Assembly (NCBI RefSeq): GCF_024256385.1
Contig: NZ_JAMLFW010000001.1
Coordinates: 4,774,001-4,838,000, forward strand
Direction of reading: 5' to 3'
Length of the DNA: 64,000 bases
Source: Anatilimnocola floriformis
Lineage (GTDB): Bacteria > Planctomycetota > Planctomycetia > Pirellulales > Pirellulaceae
The notes under the pieces are model-generated. The model saw only the letters and a program-made list of their open reading frames with translations. It was not told where the DNA came from and ran no database searches. The position numbers and the translations under genes are program-made. This document shows positions 34,173-43,098 of the stretch, in pieces. Position 1 is the stretch's first letter. Each line of letters starts with the position of its first letter.

Positions 34173-35315
34173 ATGCTTGTCCCGTTGAACAAATTGCTGG
34201 TCTGCGGAATGATGTTTGGTTTCCTCTCTCTCCTCTCCGGTGCCGCTCGCGGCGCTGACGCCAAAGCTATGACCACGAAAAGCGAATACGGTAAGACCGC
34301 CGATGGCCAGATCGTTAATCAATATGTGCTGACGAACAAGAACGGCCTGCGCGTGAAGCTGATCACTTGGGGCGCGACGCTGACGAGTGTCGAAACGCCC
34401 GACAAGAACGGCAAGCTGGCCAACATCACGCTGGGCTTTGACAAGCTCGCGGGATACACGCAGCGGCATCCTTACTTCGGCAGCACCGTGGGCCGCTACG
34501 GCAACCGCATCGCCAAGGGTAAGTTCACGCTCGATGGCAAGGCCCACACGCTGGCCGTGAACAACGGCCCGAATCATCTGCACGGCGGCCTGGCCGGCTT
34601 TGACATGGTGAACTGGTCGGCCAAGGAAGTTGCCGTCGAAAACGGCCAAGCCGTGGAATTCTCTCGCGACAGCAAAGACGGCGAAGAAGGTTACCCCGGC
34701 AATCTGAAGACGACCGTCACGTTTACGTTGACGGACGCGAACGAACTGAAGTTCGACTACAAAGCCACGACTGACAAAGCGACCGTCATCAACATGACGA
34801 ACCACACCTATTGGAACTTGGCCGGCGGGGGCAGTGGCGACATTCTGAAGCATCAGCTGATGCTGAATGCCGATCGCTGGATTCCGACCGACGACACGTC
34901 GATCCCCACTGGTGAGCTCGCACCCGTGAAGGGAACCGCGATGGACTTCACCACCATGCACGCCATCGGCGATCAGATTGCGGAACTCAAAAAGGCGCCG
35001 CACACCACCAAGGGTTATGACCATTGCTATGTGTTGCGTGGGCAGAGCGGCAAGCTGGAACTCGCTGCCAAAGTGAAGGAGCCGTCGAGCGGACGGACGA
35101 TGGAGGTCTATACAACCGAGCCAGGCATTCAGCTGTACTGCGGCAACTTCCTCGACGGCAGCCCGGCTGGCAACAACCACAAACAGCACGAAGCCTTCTG
35201 CCTCGAGACTCAGCACTATCCTGACTCACCAAATCAACCGAGCTTTCCCAGCACAGTGCTCAAGCCGGGCGAGACCTACAAGTCGCAAACGGTGCATAAG
35301 TTTGGCGTGGAATAA
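34173..35315 (+). CDS. galM: Aldose 1-epimerase (mutarotase)
   Basis: A 380-residue protein with an N-terminal membrane-like signal ('LVCGMMFGFLSLLSGAARG'), suggesting export. It has 'VGRYGNRIAKGKFTLDG', 'NGPNHLHGG' and 'NHTYWNLAG' (the two catalytic His) and 'FCLETQHYPDSPNQPSFP' (catalytic Glu), all GalM hallmarks. It interconverts alpha and beta anomers of hexoses. GAAAGG lies upstream of the ATG at 34173. It is followed immediately by a small membrane gene. Periplasmic placement is inferred from the signal. Confidence 0.9.
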   Translation: MLVPLNKLLVCGMMFGFLSLLSGAARGADAKAMTTKSEYGKTADGQIVNQYVLTNKNGLRVKLITWGATLTSVETPDKNGKLANITLGFDKLAGYTQRHPYFGSTVGRYGNRIAKGKFTLDGKAHTLAVNNGPNHLHGGLAGFDMVNWSAKEVAVENGQAVEFSRDSKDGEEGYPGNLKTTVTFTLTDANELKFDYKATTDKATVINMTNHTYWNLAGGGSGDILKHQLMLNADRWIPTDDTSIPTGELAPVKGTAMDFTTMHAIGDQIAELKKAPHTTKGYDHCYVLRGQSGKLELAAKVKEPSSGRTMEVYTTEPGIQLYCGNFLDGSPAGNNHKQHEAFCLETQHYPDSPNQPSFPSTVLKPGETYKSQTVHKFGVE

Positions 35316-35714
35316 ATGCTCGCGCCGGATTTCCAACCGGGCTTTCGCATTTCTGCGTTTGATGGCGGCGTGCTCATGGCTGGAGCCGTCGCCAGTGCAA
35401 TGATTTGGTCGTATTCGCCGTTGCTCGCGTTTCTGATTGCCTACGTCATCGGTCATTTCTTTTTATTCTGCAATGTACTTCGCGTGTCGCGTGCGAACGA
35501 ACTGAAGTGGTCCGCACTGCTTCTGTTGTCTGGCTGCTGCTCTGCCCTGTTCGGGCTTCCCACGTGGCCAGCGACGATCAGCCTTTCGTTGGGAGCTACT
35601 GCGATCGTGATTGCAATAACGCTCGGTAAGCCGTCGTATCACGGCCTGGGTTGGCAGAGAATCAATCCGCGGTTACTGGAATGGTGGGAAAGGTCGCAAG
35701 TCAAACGCAACTAA
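35316..35714 (+). CDS. Small integral membrane protein
   Basis: A 132-residue protein whose ATG follows the epimerase stop directly, so translation is coupled. Three to four membrane helices (~18-40, 41-55, 63-80, 85-102) with a basic C-terminus ('WWERSQVKRN'). No family was recognised. Its 3' end overlaps the convergent lipoprotein by 4 bp. Confidence 0.6.
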   Translation: MLAPDFQPGFRISAFDGGVLMAGAVASAMIWSYSPLLAFLIAYVIGHFFLFCNVLRVSRANELKWSALLLLSGCCSALFGLPTWPATISLSLGATAIVIAITLGKPSYHGLGWQRINPRLLEWWERSQVKRN

Positions 35715-36124
35715 ACTTCCGGGCTCGCCGGCTTGCGATTTGTCGCCGTGGCGGGAACTTCGATTTTTCGTTCGGAGTCTTGTTTCGGTAGATCGACCTT
35801 TTCTTCAAACTCGCAGAGCAGTTGATGTCCATCGGGGCCCTGGCCGGTCACGCGGATGATGGTCGCGCCGCCGCCAACGCCTCTGCCTTCGGGCGCAGAA
35901 GTATCGTACCTGCCGTCCTTAATTGTCGCGATTCCCTGCGGGCCGGAGTTCCCCTTCGACGAATCAGGCGTAAAGATGATCTGGCCATTGGGAATCGGCT
36001 GGCCGGCAAAGGTGACTTCGCCAGAGAGCTTATAGCGCGGGGGGCCATTATTCTGGTTACAGCCGGTTACAAACAGGGCGAGCGATGCGAAAAGCGCGAC
36101 GACTGCGACGTGAAGGCGGGACAT
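35711..36124 (-). CDS. Small lipoprotein with carboxypeptidase-regulatory-like domain
   Basis: A 137-residue lipoprotein with the lipobox 'LFVTGC' (Cys22). 'YKLSGEVTFAGQPIPNGQIIFTPDSS' followed by 'GIATIKDGRYDT' has the transthyretin-like strand order found in planctomycete carboxypeptidase-regulatory-like proteins. It lies 38 bp after the DUF1559 gene on the same strand; this DUF1559 plus lipoprotein pair occurs repeatedly in planctomycetes. Function unknown. Confidence 0.78.
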   Translation of the reverse strand: MSRLHVAVVALFASLALFVTGCNQNNGPPRYKLSGEVTFAGQPIPNGQIIFTPDSSKGNSGPQGIATIKDGRYDTSAPEGRGVGGGATIIRVTGQGPDGHQLLCEFEEKVDLPKQDSERKIEVPATATNRKPASPEV

Positions 36125-36162
36125 TTATTCTCTCGCTTGTTTTTAGATTGCGTGCTGCGGGG

Positions 36163-37104
36163 TTAGTACTCGGGAATCACTTCGCCACCTAATCGGCTCG
36201 CGAGTGGTAGCAGCACTTTGTTGAGATCGATGCTTTCGGTGATAAAGCGGACGCTGCCGTCGCCAAGGGCAATGTTGCAGCCGGCCGGATGATTGCTGCC
36301 GATGCTCACGTTGTTGTAGTTGTTGCTTCCGTTGTACTTCACCAGTCGCATACCGTTCTGCAGGTTCTTGGAGCAGGTAGCGTCGTTGTTCCAGACAAAG
36401 CCGCGCACCCAGGACCGCAAGCTGTTTTCCATTCCTTGCCACCCCATTTCCATCAGCATGATCGTGTTGCTCGTGCCGTCGGTGATGTCCCCCATGCGAA
36501 TTCCCTGCGGCGTTGGCACTGGGCTCGAAGTAGTCTGCACGCTTGGAATGAATGGCAAGATTCCGTCCGCCGCGAGGCCGCCTTGCGCCGCGCCCACCGT
36601 GTTCACCTGATATGCGGTTGTCGTCCCCGGCATGTTGCCCATCGGGCCGGCGTTGCCGACGTAGTGCGTGGTGTAGGCAAAACCAAAGCCCGTGATGTCG
36701 TCGATGGTGCTTGTCGAGCGATCTTTGGCAAAGCTAGGGCAAAGATACATGGGCATCTTGTACTGGCCCATCACACGATTCGCATTTTGGCCAGCGCTGT
36801 ATGCACCGGCGGTCGGCAACACCTGATCACCTAGTGATCGCTGCTCGATGAACGGCAAAATCAAACACGTCCACCCAACGCTGCCGTCGGTGTACTTGGG
36901 AAAGGTGAGGTATGTGTCGTGAAAGTTGTGCAGCCCCAACGAGAGTTGCTTCAGATTATTGCCACACTTCATACGCCGCGCTGCTTCGCGAGCGGCCTGC
37001 ACGGCAGGCAACAAGAGTGCGACCAGAACGCCGATGATCGCGATGACGACCAGCAACTCGACAAGTGTGAAACCAATTCGACGCCGCCGCGCAGCAACGA
37101 CCAT
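36163..37104 (-). CDS. DUF1559 pilin-like secreted protein
   Basis: A 313-residue protein with a type IV pilin-type N-terminus ('RRRRIGFTLVELLVVIAIIGVLVALLLPAVQAAREAARR'-like, prepilin cleavage at G-F), then the DUF1559 domain ('NNLKQLSLGLHNFHDTYLTFP', 'DITDGTSNTIMLMEM') and a C-terminal 'NIALGDGSVRFITESID' (the H-X9-DG motif region). It should be processed by a prepilin peptidase and reach the envelope. This family is massively expanded in planctomycetes. The ATG at 37102-37104 was chosen for its fit to the pilin signal. Confidence 0.93.
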   Translation of the reverse strand: MVVAARRRRIGFTLVELLVVIAIIGVLVALLLPAVQAAREAARRMKCGNNLKQLSLGLHNFHDTYLTFPKYTDGSVGWTCLILPFIEQRSLGDQVLPTAGAYSAGQNANRVMGQYKMPMYLCPSFAKDRSTSTIDDITGFGFAYTTHYVGNAGPMGNMPGTTTAYQVNTVGAAQGGLAADGILPFIPSVQTTSSPVPTPQGIRMGDITDGTSNTIMLMEMGWQGMENSLRSWVRGFVWNNDATCSKNLQNGMRLVKYNGSNNYNNVSIGSNHPAGCNIALGDGSVRFITESIDLNKVLLPLASRLGGEVIPEY

Positions 37105-37444
37105 TGCGCACTTCCGATGCCAGAGAGGAGGAGAAGACTTCAGAAAAGCGAGCAGCGGCAGGCCTGTGAGAATGCTAGAAGTTTGGACCGTCAATTCAAG
37201 CTGAGTTGTACGCAAGGTTGCGCGAGATGCGGAAAACCGAATACAAGAGCGCGAGTTCTACGAAGCCAGTCAGCCAGATTGTCGCGGGCAGCGGTCGCAG
37301 CGCCTGTGACTCACCAGTCGCCCCACTTGCGGCAGGCCGTGGATACGATCATCATTCCGATCGCTTTGATAATGTCATTTCCCGCCACTTTCCTGCACGT
37401 TCTCTGTTCCTGCGTAGAGATTTCCGCCACATCGAGGTATTGAA
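37105..37444. other. Divergent intergenic region
   Basis: About 340 bp between the DUF1559 gene and the propeller dehydrogenase. No clear promoter, repeat or small gene was seen beyond a purine-rich ribosome site (GAGGTA) just before 37445. Confidence 0.4.
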
Positions 37445-39469
37445 ATGAAGCGTTTTTGGACTACCGCAGCGTTGCTGCTCACTTCCACCTTGCCGGCACT
37501 CGCCGCCGACACGCCCAAGGCCATTGTCGAAGGCATGAAGATGCCTGAGTCGGTTTGCATCGGGCCGAAGGGGCTGCTGTACATCACCGAGATCGGCGAG
37601 CCCGGCAAAGATGGCGACGGCAAGGTCTCGGTCATCGAAAACGGCAAGGCGAAGACCTTTGCCGAAGGGCTTGATGATCCCAAGGGGATCGTCCTCTTCA
37701 AGGATGCGCTCTACACGACTGACAAAAACAAGATCGTGAAGATCGATGCCAACGGTAAGACTTCGGTCTATCAAGCGGCTGATAAGTTCCCGGTGAAGCC
37801 GATCTTTTTGAACGACATTTGCGTCGATCAAGGTGGCGGCATTTTCCTGGTGAGCGACAGCGGCGCCGACGGCAAGGGTGGCGCAGTTTTCCGCATCGAT
37901 GTGCGACTGGACAAGATCGACCAGGTCGCCTCAGCCGACAATATCTCCGGCCTGACTAAGCCCAACGGTGTGGCCTTTGACGGCGGTTCGGCTTTCATCG
38001 TCGCCGATATGGCTCGCGGCCAGTTGTGGCGAGTGCGCTTCAGCGACAAAGTTGCGGAGATGATCGCCGAAGGAATGGAAGGGGCCGACGGCCTGGTGTG
38101 GGATTATTGGGGCCGGCTGTTCATCACGTCTTGGACGCAAGGCAAGATTTGGGCGATGCCTCGTCCGGATCAAAAGCCGATCTTGATTGGCGAAGGGCTG
38201 AAGACGGCTGCCGATTGCTGCCTCGATGCGTCGCAAAAGAAGCTCCTCATTCCGGACATGAAAGCCGGCACGCTGACGGAACTCTCGACGACGATTCCGG
38301 GCTGGGAAGTCGATACGACGGAAGTCGCGGGCGTGGAACTTGCGCCGGCCTTTCCGGGCATCAAGTGGGCCAGCTGGGATGACGGCAGCGAAAGTGGCAA
38401 GGGCGAAGCCTTCCGCGGCATTCTGCTGACGCACTTCGGCGACGGCAGCGGCCGGATCGTCGTGGGCGAACAACGTGGCACGATTCACATCGTCGATCCG
38501 AAGGACCCGAGCAAGTCGACGGTCTTCATGAACATCCGCGATCGCGTCCGCTATCTCGACAAGCAAAACGAAGAAGGTTTCCTCGGTCTCGCGTTCCATC
38601 CGAAGTTCAAGGAGAACGGCGAGTTCTTTGTGTTCTATACCGATGTCAAATCCGACATGGCCAACGTCCTGTCGCGGTTCAAGACCAAGCCCGGTAACAA
38701 GAACGAAGGTGATCCGGCCAGCGAAGAAGTGCTGATCCGTTTCGAAAAGCCGTTCTGGAATCACGACGGCGGCACGATCGCCTTCGGCAAGGATGGTTAC
38801 CTCTACATCACGCACGGTGACGGTGGCAACGGCGGCGATCCCAAGGAAAACGGCCAAAAGCTGTCGACGCTGCTCGGCAAGATTCTCCGCATCGATGTGA
38901 ACAAGAAGGAAGGCGGCAAGAACTACGCCATTCCTTCGGACAACCCGTTCGCGAAGAAGGAAGACGCCTCGCCGGAAATCTACGCCTACGGCATCCGCAA
39001 TATTTGGCGGATGGCCTTCGATCGTCAGACCGGCGAACTGTGGGCTGGCGAAGTCGGCCAGAACATCTTCGAAGAAATCTTCATCGTCAAATCGGGCGGC
39101 AACTACGGTTGGAACCTGCGTGAAGCGATGCATCCCCACAGCCAAAAGGGCGTGGGCGTGAAGGCCGAATTGGCCGAACCGATCTGGGAATATCATCACG
39201 ACATCGGCAAGAGCATCACCGGTGGCACGGTCTATCGCGGTAGCGCGGTGCCGTCGCTGGCCGGGCATTACCTGTATGCTGACTATGTGTCGAATATGTT
39301 CCGGGCTTTGAAGTACGACGAGAAGGCCGGCCGCGTGGTCGCCAATCGCGAATTGCCCAAGCCGCCGCTCGCGGTCATGTCGTTCGGCGAAGATGAAAGT
39401 GGCGAGGTCTACATCCTCGGCAGCAGCACGAACGGCCAGAGCGTGTTCAAGGTGTCGAAGAGCAAGTAG
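37445..39469 (+). CDS. Secreted fusion of SMP-30-like and soluble glucose dehydrogenase-like propellers
   Basis: A 674-residue protein with signal peptide ('FWTTAALLLTSTLPALAAD'). The first ~290 residues form an SMP-30/gluconolactonase-like propeller ('MPESVCIGPKGLLYITEIG', 'LNDICVDQGGGIFLVSD', 'ADGLVWDYWGRLFITSW'). The second part resembles GSDH/Hhip-type PQQ sugar dehydrogenases ('GFLGLAFHPKF', 'NHDGGTIAFGKDGYLYITHGDGG', 'YAYGIRNIWRMAFD', 'GENYGWN'-like 'GGNYGWNLRE'). The substrate is probably a sugar but this is inferred. Its position is isolated, with a terminator after it. Confidence 0.87.
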   Translation: MKRFWTTAALLLTSTLPALAADTPKAIVEGMKMPESVCIGPKGLLYITEIGEPGKDGDGKVSVIENGKAKTFAEGLDDPKGIVLFKDALYTTDKNKIVKIDANGKTSVYQAADKFPVKPIFLNDICVDQGGGIFLVSDSGADGKGGAVFRIDVRLDKIDQVASADNISGLTKPNGVAFDGGSAFIVADMARGQLWRVRFSDKVAEMIAEGMEGADGLVWDYWGRLFITSWTQGKIWAMPRPDQKPILIGEGLKTAADCCLDASQKKLLIPDMKAGTLTELSTTIPGWEVDTTEVAGVELAPAFPGIKWASWDDGSESGKGEAFRGILLTHFGDGSGRIVVGEQRGTIHIVDPKDPSKSTVFMNIRDRVRYLDKQNEEGFLGLAFHPKFKENGEFFVFYTDVKSDMANVLSRFKTKPGNKNEGDPASEEVLIRFEKPFWNHDGGTIAFGKDGYLYITHGDGGNGGDPKENGQKLSTLLGKILRIDVNKKEGGKNYAIPSDNPFAKKEDASPEIYAYGIRNIWRMAFDRQTGELWAGEVGQNIFEEIFIVKSGGNYGWNLREAMHPHSQKGVGVKAELAEPIWEYHHDIGKSITGGTVYRGSAVPSLAGHYLYADYVSNMFRALKYDEKAGRVVANRELPKPPLAVMSFGEDESGEVYILGSSTNGQSVFKVSKSK

Positions 39470-39500
39470 TCTTCGATCGCTGAACGGTTGTTGAAACACG

Positions 39501-39537
39501 AACGCCGGAACTTGCGAAAGCTCGTTCCGGCGTTTTT
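39501..39537 (+). terminator. Rho-independent terminator
   Basis: AACGCCGGAAC (39501-39511) pairs perfectly with GTTCCGGCGTT (39524-39534), followed by T residues to 39537. It ends the propeller dehydrogenase transcript and may also serve the convergent gene. Confidence 0.9.
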
Positions 39538-39549
39538 CGTTTCTTGCCT

Positions 39550-40368
39550 CTAACCAGCAAGCACTTGCTGCCGAAGCGATTCAAAATAGCTCACTGGCTG
39601 CGTAAAGAACGCTTCCGGCAACATCTGGTATTTTCTCAGCGCGGCTTCGACTCGCTCAAATCCGACGTCGGCTGCGACTTGAAAGGCCTGCAAACCGCGT
39701 TCTATTCTTTCCTCGCGGTTTGCGAAGTTGTGAAACCAGAAGGAAGTCCCTGCCGGAAAATACGCGAAGCGAATCAGCGGTTTGAGGGCGATAAATTTCA
39801 CTAATGGCCATTGAAAATCATCGACTGCTTTTTGCAGCGCCGGGCCCACGACGGTTTTCTGTTCGTTGTAGAAATGCGCGCTGAAGATTGCCTGTTTCTG
39901 CGCGGTAGTCAGCTTCCTGCCGGCCCGTTCGGCAGCATGCATTGAATTCAGTTCGGCGAGCAACTCCGGCGCGACGAGTTCGGCTGCGGCTGGCTGTTCG
40001 CCGTGCTCAGCCGTGAAATGAAAATTGGCATAGGTGTCGGCACACACGCGGCGATTCACATCGCGAAAGGCATCGGCGAAACGATCGAGCGCGGCGAGTT
40101 GCTGCAGGCGATATTCGGGCTGCAGCGCGTACTGCCAGGAAAGCTTCTTGCCGAGCGCGAGCGCCCAGGTGAAATAACCGCGAGCCCACAGCGCACCATG
40201 CGCGGCGATGAGCGGAAAAATGTGATTGCCGCCCGAAGCCTGATAGATGTGCCGGTAAACCGACGCCCGCTGCGTGAGCTGCGTTAGCGAACCCGCCAGG
40301 ATCTCCCCTTCGCGACGCCAATGTTCAAGCCGGGCCTGCAATGCTTCGAAAGAAAGTGGAGTAGCCAT
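39550..40368 (-). CDS. Conserved hypothetical protein
   Basis: A 272-residue, mostly helical, cytosolic protein with no signal or membrane helix. Aromatic-rich stretches such as 'NHIFPLIAAHGALWARGYFTWALALGKKLSWQYAL' and 'YFPAGTSFWFHNFANREERIERGLQAF' suggest a soluble helical fold, but I recognise no family. ATG at 40366-40368. It is not clearly in an operon. Confidence 0.65.
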   Translation of the reverse strand: MATPLSFEALQARLEHWRREGEILAGSLTQLTQRASVYRHIYQASGGNHIFPLIAAHGALWARGYFTWALALGKKLSWQYALQPEYRLQQLAALDRFADAFRDVNRRVCADTYANFHFTAEHGEQPAAAELVAPELLAELNSMHAAERAGRKLTTAQKQAIFSAHFYNEQKTVVGPALQKAVDDFQWPLVKFIALKPLIRFAYFPAGTSFWFHNFANREERIERGLQAFQVAADVGFERVEAALRKYQMLPEAFFTQPVSYFESLRQQVLAG

Positions 40369-40469
40369 GGAACGAATCCTTGCCGCGAGTGAGAGCGTGT
40401 GGGGAACTGCCGGCTGATGGACGTCCCAGCTCTGACCGCAGGATTCAGGCGGCGTTAACTGCAGGGAAG

Positions 40470-41060
40470 CTAAGAAAGTTCCGCGTGGCGGAAACAGCTC
40501 GCGACGTGGTCGTTAACCATGCCGGTCGCCTGCATGAACGCGTAGCAGATGGTGCTACCAATGAACTTGAAGCCGCGTCGTTTCAGTTCCTTGCTCATCG
40601 CGTCGGACTCGGTGGTCTTGGCCGGCACGTCCTGAATCGATTTGCGGCCTGGCTGCAGCGGTTCTCCTTCGACGAATTGCCAGATGAATTTGTCGAAGGT
40701 GCCGAACTCGCTTTGCACTGCGAGAAAGGCTCGGGCGTTGATGGCAACCGAAGCGATCTTCAAACGGTTCCGCACCAGACCTTCGTTTTGCAAGCAGGCC
40801 GCTTCCTGCTTCGCCGTAAACTTGGCGCACTTCACCGGATCGAACTGTGCAAACGCCGCGCGATAGTTTTCGCGTTTGGCTAGAATCGTCGCCCAGCTCA
40901 AACCGGCCTGGGCTCCCTCGAGAATAAGAAACTCAAACAGGCCGTGCTCGTCATGCAACGGCACGCCCCATTCGGCGTCGTGATACGTCAACATCGGCTC
41001 GCAGCTGCCCCACAGGCAGCGCGAGCGTTCGTCGGGCGATGTGCTTTTCTTTTTGGCCAC
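40470..41060 (-). CDS. tag: DNA-3-methyladenine glycosylase I
   Basis: A 196-residue protein matching Tag. The N-terminus 'RCLWGSCEPMLTYHDAEWGVPLHDE' carries the Cys and His zinc ligands, 'FEFLILEGAQAGLSWATILAKRENYRAAF' holds the lesion pocket, and 'GFKFIGSTICYAFMQATGMVNDH...C' completes the zinc site. It excises 3-methyladenine from alkylated DNA. The start is a GTG (41058-41060) four bases after the stop of the transporter gene, so the two are translationally coupled. Confidence 0.93.
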   Translation of the reverse strand: MAKKKSTSPDERSRCLWGSCEPMLTYHDAEWGVPLHDEHGLFEFLILEGAQAGLSWATILAKRENYRAAFAQFDPVKCAKFTAKQEAACLQNEGLVRNRLKIASVAINARAFLAVQSEFGTFDKFIWQFVEGEPLQPGRKSIQDVPAKTTESDAMSKELKRRGFKFIGSTICYAFMQATGMVNDHVASCFRHAELS

Positions 41061-41064
41061 GCGG

Positions 41065-42930
41065 TTAGTTGATAAAGCCGAACAGTTTCATCGACGCGAT
41101 CACCCCCAGGCCCGAGAAGTAAACGCCGGCCAGAATCAAACCGATGCGGACTAACCAGTTGGGCCGGAGTTGTTGCGGCAGCAGCGTGGTGTTAACGACC
41201 AGCGTATGCCAGGCGCTAAAGGCGAAGGCAAAGTTGTAAAACGTTGTCGACAACTGAAACACAAAGCCTGGTTTTTCGGTAGCCCACAGAATGAGTACGC
41301 CGAGGCAGGCGTAGACGCAGAGGACGATGAAGTAAACATACTTCACTGCGGTTCCAGGTAACTTGCGCAGCTGCGGACTCGCGGTCCAAAAAACATCGAC
41401 CCAGCGACGGATGAAACCATCGGTCGTTGTCGTTTGGCTGGTGATCATCACCAGGAAGCCACAGAACAATGTCGCGCCCCACAGGAACGCCGCCAAACCG
41501 TGACCGCTGAGAACCGGCTTCAGGGTTGGAGTGTCGGCCAGGGTGCCAGGGATCGGTTCCATCACGCGGCCGAATACGCCGACCTTCGTCCCATCTTCCT
41601 TGATTTCGCCGGCAGTCATCGCCGCGCCGGTCCAGCCGCTGGCTTCGGTGCCGCGCGGCAAGAACTCGACCGACAAAATGCTCGGCAGCGAAACGCCGAC
41701 GAGGCAGGCCACCATCCAGACCCACAACTGGTCGCGGGCGATGTGGTTGTACCAGCGTCGCCAGCGCGGCAACGTCTCTTCGTTGACGAGGAAGACGCTT
41801 CCTTCGTGCGACAAGCTGATGCCATGACCGCCGACGAGGCTCGGAATGGCTCCGACCTTGGAACCCATGCCCCAGCCTTGATCGCGGGTGAAGTTGCTGA
41901 TCGGCGCGTTGGTCAAACCGCCGTTGCCGGCGATTGCGGCGAGGCTGCCGAGCGTGGCGATGAGGGCCAGATTTAGTTGCGGGAGTTTTCCTTTTTTATA
42001 CAGCGAAACGAAAACGTTCTCGGTATTGTAGCCGTCGCGTTTGCCGTCGCCGTCGCGATCGACCCACTTGATCTCTTTTCCCTTGGAGTCCTTTTCCCAC
42101 GCATCCGGCTTGCCGTCGCCGTTGGTGTCGATTGTCGGCGGCAGGCCTTCATCGACGTCCAAGTGGCCGTCGTTGTCGACGTCTTCACCCGGATCGAGCA
42201 CACCGTTGCCGTTCTTATCTTCGCCGCACAATACCGGCACGGTGCCGATCTTGAAGAGACCGCTGACGATCTCCACCCAAGTGCTCGGCCGCGAAAAGAA
42301 GATGCCAAGGAAAAGGAGAAAGCTGATGACGACCACCAACTTCAAACTCATCACCACCTTCAGCGCGTTGTAAATCTTGCCGCCGAAAATCAGCGGCACG
42401 AGGATCATTAAATAGAGCGAGGTCGAAACAATTTTGTGGAGCAGCCAATGCTCGTTTTCAATGTCGGGAATCTTCTGCAAGAAGATCGCCTCCAGTGGCA
42501 CGGCGGCGTTCACGGCCAAGTAAGGCGCGATCGAACCGAAATCGAGCAGCAAGTAAAACGCGACCCAGAACATCGGGTGCGGCCAGATGCGAAATTTGCC
42601 GCTGAAGATCGGCTCGCCACAGTAGAGCGTGTAGCGGCTAATCTCGATGTTGTAGATGACTTGAAAGATGATGCTGACCGTCGCGATCCAGAGGAGCGCG
42701 CCGCCGTACTTCGCGGTGACTTCCGGTCCCGCCAGCCATTCGCCGCCGCCGATCGCCGCGGCGCCCATGACGAGGCCGGGGCCCAGCATGCCGAGAATAT
42801 TACGCCATTGAAAAACCGGCGCTTCGGTCAGTTCGTCGACATTCCACCGCGGCATTTCATGCGAGCCCGGCCAAGGGGCCAGCGGCTCGACGGCGGTGGC
42901 GGCTGTCTTCGATTTCGTTTCCAAACTCAT
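41065..42930 (-). CDS. Nramp-like transporter with inserted calcium-type DxDxDG repeats
   Basis: A 621-residue membrane protein. 'NILGMLGPGLVMGAAAIGGGEW' lines up with Nramp helix 1, but the DPGN metal motif is replaced by GGGE, and about 11 membrane helices follow. Between helices near residues 237-302 sits a polar insert with four Asp/Asn-rich loops ('EDKNGNGVLDPGE', 'DVDNDGHLDVDE', 'DTNGDGKPDAWE', 'DRDGDGKRDG'), like thrombospondin type 3 or EF-hand/dockerin calcium loops. Ion specificity is unknown. The ATG at 42930 was preferred to a TTG two codons earlier. Tag follows, four bases later. Confidence 0.82.
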   Translation of the reverse strand: MSLETKSKTAATAVEPLAPWPGSHEMPRWNVDELTEAPVFQWRNILGMLGPGLVMGAAAIGGGEWLAGPEVTAKYGGALLWIATVSIIFQVIYNIEISRYTLYCGEPIFSGKFRIWPHPMFWVAFYLLLDFGSIAPYLAVNAAVPLEAIFLQKIPDIENEHWLLHKIVSTSLYLMILVPLIFGGKIYNALKVVMSLKLVVVISFLLFLGIFFSRPSTWVEIVSGLFKIGTVPVLCGEDKNGNGVLDPGEDVDNDGHLDVDEGLPPTIDTNGDGKPDAWEKDSKGKEIKWVDRDGDGKRDGYNTENVFVSLYKKGKLPQLNLALIATLGSLAAIAGNGGLTNAPISNFTRDQGWGMGSKVGAIPSLVGGHGISLSHEGSVFLVNEETLPRWRRWYNHIARDQLWVWMVACLVGVSLPSILSVEFLPRGTEASGWTGAAMTAGEIKEDGTKVGVFGRVMEPIPGTLADTPTLKPVLSGHGLAAFLWGATLFCGFLVMITSQTTTTDGFIRRWVDVFWTASPQLRKLPGTAVKYVYFIVLCVYACLGVLILWATEKPGFVFQLSTTFYNFAFAFSAWHTLVVNTTLLPQQLRPNWLVRIGLILAGVYFSGLGVIASMKLFGFIN

Positions 42931-43098
42931 CAGCAAACTCGGGCAAGCGGGAGAGGATTGAAGGCAGGTTGCCCATCATCGGCTGCGAGCTTACGCGGGT
43001 CAAGGAGAATGTAGTCCGATGCGCGCCGCGTGATGACGAATGCGTAATCGGGGCGAGGCGAGCGAAGCGGACTTACCGATTTTGATTGCCGTCTTTCC

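Noticed and set aside
37931-39499. Long leftward open frame (about 520 codons) opposite the propeller dehydrogenase
   Set aside because: The plus-strand protein has clear domains and a signal peptide; the opposite frame has no recognisable motif and is explained by the skewed codon positions of high-GC coding DNA.
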